The notes under the pieces were generated by a model. The model was not told the DNA's origin. It was given only the letters and a program-made list of their open reading frames with translations, and ran no database searches. A stretch of DNA of 64,000 nucleotides from Theocolax elegans (lineage: Eukaryota; Arthropoda; Insecta; Hymenoptera; Cerocephalidae): NCBI GenBank assembly GCA_026168455.1, contig CM047431.1:57301910-57365909 (forward strand). Direction: 5' to 3'. Positions within the stretch are counted from its first letter, which is position 1. Every line of letters starts with the position of its first letter. Below, piece by piece: positions 55,158 through 64,000 of the stretch. A program made the position numbers and the translations under genes.

Positions 55158-57590
55158 ACTTGTAGAAAATCGAAAATAAAAGTTATTTAATTTGTTCACT
55201 GAAATTTACTATGAAAATGTCTCTCCGCGATAGAGTTTGTCGACTCTTCGTTCATTTCTCGATACGAAAATTAATTCAACTAAATATCTTATAACAAATA
55301 CCAAATAACGATATCAAAATAAATTAACATTTTTTTAAGAAGATGCCGGACCCAAATTACAGTGTTATCTACCACATTTATAAACCAAAATTCGTGTTTA
55401 AAATGTTAAAGTAAAATTCAGATCAATATTAGAAAAAGCCCAATGGAGAGCTTATTAAAACGCTATTGTGAAATACATATACATATATATATATATACAA
55501 CATTGCGTTTACAATTATTAATTATAATTATGAAGTTATAAGTAAATATGAAAAATTTTACGTACATATATTGTTTGGTTCAAACGCAAAGGGTTTGACG
55601 GAAAAGATACTCCGAAAAAACAATTTTCTGCTGAAAAATATACGTCTATTTTCGATGTTCGACATCTTCTTAAAACAAAATCTTGTGTTATAATAAAACT
55701 ACACTGCAGATTTATTTCGATCAAAATTTAGCCGGATAATTTAATTTTCCCTATTGACAACCGAACTGATTTTGTAATTTATTAATACAAATAAACTTTC
55801 TATTTCTATAGCTAAATTTTAATTAAAATATTTCTGTTGCGTATAGTATAAATATAAAACGTTGATTTTACGCGAAAGGGAGCATTGATAGTGTTACAAA
55901 ATGTAAATATAATGAACAACTTTAGATAATTAAATTACATTTATTGAAGTATAATATTGCAAAGCACAATAGATTGAATCAAAACATATAGGCATCGAGT
56001 AATAAAAAAAATACGATTCGCATACTTTTTACATTTTATCAGTTAGGTGATTCATATTCAAAGTATAAAGAAACTATTTTATATATATATCAATGTATTC
56101 GGCTGAATTAAACACAACTTTATATTGTCATACAACTTTTATTTCCATTTTCTCCGGGTGCGAAGGAAATGTTTGTTTTATTTTGTTAACAATCAATTGT
56201 AGTAATTAAGTATTCCTTATTTAGTACTTTTAATATTGTGTAATAATCGCACAGAGAGTTCATTTTTCGAATGAAATTTACCGTGAAAACACTATAAAAA
56301 CCTAAAATTTACCGTGATAGCGCAGTACAAAATTACAGTTACTATCTCTTACGAATATTATAATCTTTTATGTGAAATCTGATTTAATAGTTAATACAAG
56401 ATCCAGGTATATCCTGTTGTAACGGTAATTTTTATAGGAAATTTTGGAATTTTTTTTCACTATACGCGCTAAAGGAAAAAGTTGAATCCACCAGGAGCAA
56501 AAAAGAATAAAAAGTGAGTAAAAACTATTTGTGTAAAATAATTTGTTAAAATTGATAAACGAAAAAATTAATTTGCTCAAGTGCATTTCGGTATAACTAA
56601 AAGAAGGACCTATAAGAGATCTTATTGCATGAAAATTAAAAAAAACGGTTCCAAAACGGGTTAGCATTTCCGATACTTACCGACCGAGGACAATGGGTTA
56701 ATTATTTCAGTTATTTAAGTAATATATTAATTTAAGCAAAACCAAAAACCAAAATTACGAGTCAACCAACAAACGACACTTTTAAAAGGTTTGATCCGCA
56801 GGATTATTTTATATCAAGTATTTTGCAACGTTCTACAAGGTGAGATTTTAAAAATATATCAGCCACTCAAGAATAACTAATTCATAAAAATTCTTAATGC
56901 AGGCTTAACGAAACGTCGTTACAACTTCTATCGTAACTCAATTTTAATAGATTTTTAATAGACATAGACAAAGTTTACAAAGATAATTTTTTATTGTTTT
57001 TTAAACTTCAAAAGCTAAAGGGGGTCAATTCAAACAATTTTAATAAAATAAAATTGTTGAGGGTATGTTTCAGAAAATGAACCGAGTATTTATAAATTTT
57101 AAATTGACTACCATAGAAATATAGAAAACCAATTTGAAAGTACACACTGAGAAAAATAAATATCTCAAACTTTTAATGTAAATGAAAAATTTTCATTATC
57201 TTTTATATTAAATTACATGATTCTTAATAGTTAGAAAATATTACTTTAAGAAAATCATTTTTTCAATAGTATTTAATACAAATGCCTAAAAAGCATATTA
57301 AAGAGAAATGATATAATTATAATTTTTCATGTTTTAAACGACCTATAAAAATTTATGTAACAGGACAAAGTCACTTTGTTGTATCTTCTAGATGTTTATA
57401 AAAAAATTTTCTATTTTTTCAACAAACCATAGTGGTTAATTTGTTCAGTTAATTTTAACTTTTATAATATGCAAGTAAAATTCTTATTTGATATTAATTA
57501 TAATTCAAATAATTCATTATTTACAGATAACATTAATTAATTTATATTTAATATATATGAACTATAAATTATTTATAAGTTTTTCGTGTC
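55158..57590. other. AT-rich region without recognised genes
   Basis: Frames up to 99 codons (56368-56667, minus) lack domains or coding composition. TACCGACCGAGGACAATGGG at 56679 is a stray piece of family 1 MITE. The stretch 56270-56330 repeats AAATTTACCGTGA twice. A short AT dinucleotide run lies at 55480-55498. Confidence 0.35.
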
Positions 57591-58106
57591 TTAAGGGGAG
57601 TCCGTACTTGATAGCTTCACAAATTCGCCACCCCAAAATTTGCGAGCAGAAGTGGCGCTGCCATCAGGTAGGCTGAGTTCGTATTCGGCAATAATTATGG
57701 GCAATTAATGAAAATAGAGTTTTTACCACACAATTTCCAAGTTGAGCGCCATAGCTATTGATGTAATGATTAATTACGTATTACTTAGCTGGTCAAAAAG
57801 TCAGTATTTTCGACGAAGAGTGATAATTACGAAGCGAATTCGGTATGTGTTTTGAGCATTGATTCGTACTTATCACTTATTCGTCGAAAATACTGATGTT
57901 TCGATCAGGTAAGCAATACGTAATTAATCATTACATCAATAGCTATGGCGCTCAACTTGGAAATTGTGTGGTAAAAACTCTATTTTCATTAATTGCCCAT
58001 AATTATTGCCGAATACGAACTCAGCCTACCTGATGGCAGCGCCACTTCTGCTCGCAAATTTTGGGGTGGCGAATTTGTGAAGCTATCAAGTACGGACTCC
58101 CCTTAA
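57591..58106. mobile_element. Complete TTAA MITE, family 2, 516 bp
   Basis: TTAA at 57591-57594 and 58103-58106. The ends GGGGAGTCCGTACTTGATAG and CTATCAAGTACGGACTCCCC are perfect inverted repeats, and arms of about 240 bp pair with few mismatches around a loop at about 57845. Frames of 62-66 codons occur mirror-wise in both arms. This is the reference copy for the truncated one at 22136. Confidence 0.88.
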
Positions 58107-58137
58107 GGGGTCCAGACACGGTTTCACCTGTTTTAGA

Positions 58138-59098
58138 ATATATGGGATATTTCACGTCAAGTGGTACGATGAAAATTTTAAATCGCTCCAAAATTTGAGA
58201 ACAGGCTGGAAATATCTTCAAGAAGAAAGAAAAAAAAATTTTAGGTGTTAAAAATAATTTGCTTAAGAGTTATTCCACCATGAAAAATGGAAATTTTTCA
58301 ATTTTTTAGAAAAATTTCTATTTTCAAAACAATTTATCTCAAAATCTATTCATTTTTTTGAAAAAATATTACAAACAACTTTTGTTCAAAATAATCTTTA
58401 GAACTTATCTACCTGGGTTAAAATTCTTAATTTTAAAATCTCGAAGAGATAGAACGACCGTAAATATTGAATATCAAAAAAAGGCGACCACGTCACAATC
58501 GATTGTGATCTAACACCGCTCAAAAGATCACATTTTTCGAGAGCTTTCGAATGGCTGTGGTTAGATTATTGGCCAAGACCGCTGGTGTAAGTTATGCCTC
58601 ATAAACCTCATAAAATCACTAATTTTCATGTATTTTACGGCATAACCTACAACAGCGGTATTGGCCAATAATCTAACCACCGCCATTCGAAAGCTCTAAA
58701 AAAATGTGATCTTTTGAGCGGTGTTAGATCAAAATCGATTGTGACGTGGTCGCCTTTTTTTGATATTCAATATTTCCGGGCGTTCTATCTCTTTGAGATT
58801 TTAAAATTAAGAATTGTAACCCAGGTAGATAAGTTCTAAAGATTATTTTGAACAAAAGTTGTTAGTAATGTTTTTTCAAAAAAATGAATAGATTTTGAGA
58901 TAAATGGCTTTGAAAATAAAAATTTTTCTAAAAAATTGAAAAATTTCCATTTTTCATGGTGGAATAACTCTTAAGCAAATTATTTTTAACACCTAAAATT
59001 TTTTTTCTATCTTCTTGAAGATATTTCCGGCCTGTTCTCAAATTTTGGAGCGATTTAAAATTTTCATCGTACCACTTGACGTGAAATAGCCCATATAT
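58138..59098. mobile_element. Giant hairpin element, 961 bp
   Basis: ATATATGGGATATTTCACGT at the left end pairs with the reverse complement of the right end (ACGTGAAATAGCCCATATAT). Arms of about 450 bp pair at roughly 95% identity, meeting near 58620 at a CATAAAATCACTAATTTTCATG loop. It follows the family 2 MITE by 32 bp. The flanks are AT-rich with TA. Confidence 0.85.
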
Positions 59099-59104
59099 AT
59101 ATAA

Positions 59105-59400
59105 TGAAACGGATCTTAACCAAACTCTAGGATATTTTTTCTACTGCAAGAATATGAAGAAAGCCGGAGTTATAGAATCTAATGTCCTTTCTTACCATAG
59201 ATATAAGCAAATAACAAAAAATTTCGTCCAAAAATTCTCGTAGCTTTGATTGTTTATAACTCGGAAACTGGTAAAGATATACATTTAAACCAAATTTTTA
59301 AAAAAACTGAGATTGAGTAGATATATTTTGAAAAAAAGAAGCTCAAATATCTTAATTTAGTCAAAAGTTATGAAAGAAATAATTTTTAAACCAAAATTTC
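59105..59400. repeat. Left half of the CTCTAGGATAT foldback family
   Basis: GAAACGGATCTTAACCAAAC followed by TCTAGGATATTTTTTCTAC, AAGAAAGCCGGAG and ATAGATATAAGCAAATAAC matches the arm of the element at 23324-24010 in order. No right arm is present. Confidence 0.6.
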
Positions 59401-60589
59401 GTGTAATTCTCATTTCTTTACATACATTGACATATATTCTGTATCACCATACATTAAACTTTTAATTTAAATTTCTATTTTTAACTATAAAGTTTTACCT
59501 TAACTATAAAGAAATTTAACATAAAGTTCACGTTCATAATTCAAGTCACAGAAAACTTTATTATTAAGTTACGTGATCTTTAACATATTTTAATCTACAT
59601 GTCTTAAAGGTAAAGAAATATTTTTCCTTTCAAAGAATTACATTTCTCATTGTATAAAATAATTTCACCGTCTATTGTTGAATATTAAAAATGTTGATGT
59701 TCAATAGAATCAATAAGAAATAAATAAAATAACTTTGTTTACGTTGATTGAATAACTTTTCGTCTTTTTGGTTTGCGGACATGATCAAATTTATCAGTTA
59801 ATTTGTTATTCGTCTATTGAAAACAGTCATATTTGCTAATGTTTCTGTTCAATAAATTTAGTATACCTAAACAACTGTAAAAACCTACCATGCGATACGT
59901 ACAACAAATGTAAATAAATAAAATGGTTTGATTTATTTATTATTGACCGTTGACTATCATTATATTAATTAACTATAAGGTAATCATAAGTAATTTTGAG
60001 TATCCAGTTTTGACATTGAAGTTTCTACTATACGGGCACTTCAAGGTAATTTTTAGGTTTCCAATCGTACGTGTTTTCAAATCAGTAAATTTCCTAAGAA
60101 AATACTTCTGCGTATAATGTCTGGTGGTTCCATACTTTTGGGTTACCATAAAATAGTACATTTATTTTTTAAAACACGTAAAACGCTGTGTACTGCTCGG
60201 TCGATAAGAATTGGGCATGCCAGGTTCTCGGAGGCTCGTTCCATTCGGTGGTGTCGGTAAACGATCAAACAACGCGGATTATCGCAATTTCGAAATAACA
60301 AATAAGTTATAAATGCTACAAAGATCATCAGTAAATATTAATTATTGGAGCTTACCTTTGAATAAAATGAAAAGAAAGTAGTACACTGAACAACGAGACG
60401 AAAGAGAAAGAAACATTATTTGCAAAATCTCGACCGATCGTCGGTACGTATATCGATACACTTCCACTTATTTTAATTTAACAATGGTTTTGATGTACCA
60501 TTCTATCAGCATTGCTAAGTTGAACTAAGCTGACGTTCACAAGGACGCGCAATAGATCTGCCGACATTACGACATTCTCCGCGTAAAAA
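59401..60589. other. AT-rich region with a MITE family 1 scrap
   Basis: No gene recognised. TGCTCGGTCGATAAGAATTG GGCATGCCAGG at 60196-60226 is a degenerate right end of family 1. A GC-richer part at 60220-60560 has no splice-bounded open frame. Confidence 0.35.
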
Positions 60590-61140
60590 AATTTAACTTT
60601 ATATCAACTTTATATAAAATTAAAGTTTGGCTAAACTTCATATGAGTTCATTCAATGGCACTGAGCCAAAGTTGTCTAAAAGTTTATATAAAGTTTAGCT
60701 AAGGATTAATAATCGTTTTTTAGGCACGACTGCCACCCGCAAGAGCCTTATATAAACCTAAAGATTAAAAAAAAATTAATTCCGGGGGTTTTGAACCTTC
60801 GACCTTCTATTTCGGAGTCTATCGTTCTACCTGCAACTGATCTATTATATTGTTTCTGTCATAATGTTAAATTTGGGTTATAAAGAACAATTGAAACATG
60901 TATCCTAATTTATAATCAAAATTTAACATAATCACAGAAACAATAAAATAGCTCAGTTGGTATAGATGCGGCAGACTCCAAAGCAGAAGATCGGAGGTTC
61001 AAATCCTGAAGAATTAATTTTTTTTTTTTATATTTTTAGGTTTATATAAGGCTCTCGCGGGTAGCAGTCGTGCCTAAAAAATGATTATCAATTTTTAGCT
61101 AAACTTAACTTTATATAAAGTTCATAAGATTCCTCGATAT
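60590..61140. repeat. Inverted pair of tRNA-like sequences in a foldback
   Basis: The right arm at 60952-61012 contains TAGCTCAGTTGGTATAGATG, a good RNA polymerase III A box, and GGTTCAAATCC, a good B box, about 35 bases apart. The left arm carries the same on the minus strand (GGTTTTGAACC... at 60784, less well kept). Outer arms pair through GGCACGACTGCCACCCGC / GCGGGTAGCAGTCGTGCC and TTAACTTTATATAAAGTT. The acceptor ends do not pair, so this is not a working tRNA gene but a tRNA-derived SINE pair or a tRNA captured in a hairpin element. Confidence 0.7.
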
Positions 61141-62339
61141 TTGTCAAGTTAGGTTAACTTAGCAAGGGATTCAATAATGTTTAGAGGAAAGCGAGAAATA
61201 TTGTACATCCAGCTCTACGTTCACGATGTTATCGATGATGCGTGTCCACGTTGCAGTCCTGAGAGATGCGCGAAGTAGTCAACCATGAGCGTGCAACATT
61301 TTGGGTATATATACATTTTCATATACGTACGTACGAATAACGTCATGCAAATAGGGACCTAATAATTTGTTCATCAAAAATTATGGTTAGTCTGCTTGTA
61401 AAAACGAAATTTTATTTTTTGATATTGGGAGAAATAACTGCTGTGCTTTATACATTATATTTTTTTTAAAGTCGCTCGTTTTAAGCTCCCAAATTAATAC
61501 TATTCAGCAACGGAGGTATGGCATGTCTTTGTAAACAACAAGAACACACAAGTAAGCCCGTTTATTTTATTAGACGATTTTTTTCATTTTTCTATAGAGA
61601 TATACTAGTAAAAGTCACTCAGGTCCCTTTTTGTACTACGCTACTTACATACGTATGTATATATCATATTATATGTGCTTAAATATATAGGGTTTTGGTT
61701 GCTGTATCAAAAATTTTGACAGTATTTTCTTTGAGAAGCGTATATATTTTTTAGAGACACATTTTCATGATAACATGGGTTACTTCCTTTTTTCTTTTTG
61801 GTTCGTTTACAATGTGTACGAGTATATTGAAAAACGAGATAGATAGATAGAATGATAATTAATTAAAACGATAGCATCAAATTTTCATACGCAACATTGG
61901 CAAATTGCACGTTTCCGAGTGTACGTCAATCTCAATTTGAAGGTTACTCGAGCATACATCGTCGTTAGATTTGTATAAAAAGTAATCGCAGAAAATTTGA
62001 TCGAATTGCGATTCGATTATAAAATTTGGTTCTTAAAAGTAAGGTTTGGTCGAAAACTAGCTACTCGTAACATTCACAGATGTGTATAGTCTTACTCGTC
62101 TATTGAATGGAACCGATTCACCGGTTATTCCTTCTCTTTGGTTGACCGTGGTCACTTTTTCATTCCCAATAATCTAACAAGTGCAGTTAAAAATTTTGTT
62201 CGTGTTTAAGGGTTCGGAAAGAGAGAGTCATAGATAGGTATAAAGAATTACAGAACAGAAAAATTAAGCACGAAGCAACATTCCCAAAAATGACTGAAAA
62301 TATTGTCACCGTTTAACGTTTACATTTTTGGCTAATTTG
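61141..62339. other. Region without recognised genes
   Basis: Mixed AT-rich sequence. GATAGATAGATAG at about 61841 is a short tetranucleotide run. No frame with coding features, no hairpin of note. Confidence 0.35.
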
Positions 62340-62990
62340 TAATATATTTTTCCTATATTTTTTTTATTCAAAATTCTAAAAAAAAGCTTCAAGCAATACC
62401 TTTCAAATAGTCTGTAGCTTTTTTATGACCTTCAGTTCAGTAAAAAGTTATGGTAATTTAAAGAAACACGAAATTTTTAAAAAAATTTAAATGGGAATTA
62501 CCATGTTAATTTTGGCAAATTCTTTGTCTTTCTTTGAATTATCATAATTTTTTACAGAATTGAAGACCATAAGAAAGTTACAGACCGTTTGAAAGGTATT
62601 GCTTCAAGCTTTTTTTTTAGAATTCTGGATAAAAAAATCAATTCAGGGGTTCTTCGACTTTTTTCAAGTTGAATATTGACATGTAGTTTATGAGACATTG
62701 ACCTTGAGATTAAAAATTCTAACCCTGAAGGATAAATTCTAGACATAATTAGCAACGAAGGTTATATATAATGTTCTATAGTAAAAGTTGATAGATTTTG
62801 AGTTAAATAGTGGTAAACCCAGCTGGTGTTGAAAAAAACTTAAAAAAATTCACTTTTTGAGATTAGAATAATTTTTGAGCAAATAGATTCCAATACCTAA
62901 AAATTTCAGACTGTACCCAAAAGTTGGTGCATTTTAAAATTTTGATCGGACCATTTCACATGGAATGTCACACACATATATATATTGTAA
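62340..62990. repeat. Decayed hairpin element
   Basis: AAAGCTTCAAGCAATACCTT at 62383 pairs with AAGGTATTGCTTCAAGCTTT at 62594, and the intervening sequence pairs through ATGACCTTCAGTTCAG / TTGAAGACCATAAG. Downstream, 62930-62970 (TTTTAAAATTTTGATCGGACCATTTCAC) resembles the end of the hairpin element at 58138-59098, so it is an old relative. Confidence 0.55.
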
Positions 62991-63100
62991 TAAAGGTTTA
63001 CCAAAAATTCACATTCACTCGACACTTTATAGAAGATGTAAACAAATTATGGCGAAGAAAAATTTTGGCCGGCGGATCTTACAGAGAATCACCCATGTTT

Positions 63101-63122
63101 GGGTGTGTGTGTGTGTGTGTGG
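63101..63122 (+). repeat. GT dinucleotide microsatellite
   Basis: About nine to ten GT units (GGGTGTGTGTGTGTGTGTG) just before the retrotransposon remnant. Confidence 0.8.
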
Positions 63123-63268
63123 GTAAGTATGTAATGTACATTACAGGATATTTCAATGTCATAAATAATTATTTATCGCGACCTATTTCAAGTTTACTAA
63201 AAAATTTGAGTTAAAGTATTGGTATCCAGAACTGGACCAATACTTTGAATATTCAATTTAATTATTAA

Positions 63269-63780
63269 ATGATTATCACCGGCAAATTACAGATTTTAAA
63301 CCTCCTAAAATTGTTAAAAATTAAACAAACACAATATAATCTCAAACCAAAATTTCTATCCGTATTATTAATAGCAGTGCCAATTAAAAATTTAAGAGCA
63401 ACAACAATTTCAGATGCTCTTGCTAGGTACCTCATTTGCCAATATGGAGCACCTCGCGCACTATTATCAGATAGAGCAACTTCCTTCCTTTCAGAAATTG
63501 TTGAGGCGTTATTACGAGCCTTTAGGATACATAATTTGACCACTTCCGGCTATAGACCCCAAACTAACGAGTCAATTATGAGAAGTAATGTAGCAGAAGT
63601 AATTACTGGATTTTATAAAATGTTATTCGGAAAATTATGATTATTGGCGTCGATTAAGTCCCTTTGCTGTGTTTACATACAACACCAGTATGTATGCTGC
63701 AACTAATTTCTCGTCCAGAAAATTTTTTTGTCCGTGTCAATATATCCTCGTATACCTCATCTTCCTACCTTAGTACGAAC
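63269..63780 (+). pseudogene. Broken integrase of a gypsy-type LTR retrotransposon
   Basis: A 123-codon frame shows the middle and end of a retroviral-type integrase core: ISDALARYLICQYGAP, LLSDRATSFLSEI and LTTSGYRPQTNESI, where the second catalytic Asp lies in LSD and a PQTN motif precedes the position of the catalytic Glu. The expected Glu-bearing motif after PQTN is altered. The frame stops at 63640 and similarity continues in another frame near 63640-63780. No protease, reverse transcriptase or LTR is seen. The family (Ty3/gypsy-like) is inferred from the motif. Confidence 0.75.
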
Positions 63781-64000
63781 CTATCATCGAATATTACATT
63801 TTAATTGAGAGTCTTTCATTTCTGTACTAATATATTATATGTTTCAAATATATGTAAATGTTTAATATTATCAATTATATTTTATTTAAAAACTAATTAA
63901 CCCAATAAACCAATAACCCTATATGTCTTTATCCCACGTGTCACTGGTCGGACGCATTGTACGGATTTTTTCTATAAATGCATCTATATGTTATTATTTT

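Noticed and set aside
57488..58221. Frames of 62 and 66 codons with the same C-terminus on opposite strands
   Set aside because: The identical ends come from the two inverted arms of the family 2 MITE.
60952..61012. Functional tRNA gene
   Set aside because: A and B boxes are present, but the acceptor ends do not pair and the anticodon arm is not well formed.

Overview
The window looks like nuclear DNA of a bee (Hymenoptera, Apoidea). It is AT-rich, with split genes carrying GT-AG introns and many hairpin-forming DNA transposon remnants. The best taxonomic clue is a defensin-1 gene whose last tiny exon encodes the C-terminal extension ending in an amidation-type glycine that is typical of bee defensin-1.

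Layout. 1-4.3 kb: a LINE remnant, an inverted-repeat element and two exons of an F-box gene resembling FBXO28 (minus strand). 6.0-15.1 kb: a chemosensory ionotropic receptor gene (IR75-like, plus strand), divergent from the F-box gene. Its last three receptor exons lie in a 2040-bp unit present twice in tandem at near identity. 16.5-24.9 kb: defensin-1, three exons split by a 7.8-kb first intron packed with foldback elements. 25.2-25.9 kb: a small LisH/TOF protein resembling CEP20/FOPNL, complete in three exons. 26.3-49.6 kb (minus strand, converging on CEP20): a very large gene for a Lys/Arg/Ser/Asp-rich nuclear protein, with at least six exons whose phases fit together. Its introns and some exons have been copied several times in tandem. 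55-64 kb: no host gene recognised; large hairpin elements, an inverted pair of tRNA-like sequences and a broken gypsy-type integrase.

The dominant feature is structural. At least nine tandem duplications of about 0.9 to 3.3 kb cover over 20 kb, and there are over ten long inverted-repeat elements, several flanked by TTAA. A perfect 82-copy array of a 23-bp unit has grown from the loop side of one hairpin element. Several duplicated blocks differ mainly by single-base indels in homopolymers, so part of this may be an assembly or gap-filling artefact of noisy long reads; the IR and exon-R copies differ mostly by substitutions and are better candidates for real duplication. No undescribed pathway is evident. 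The most promising biology is the duplicated 3' half of the receptor gene, the unusual defensin-1 and the expanding hairpin minisatellite.
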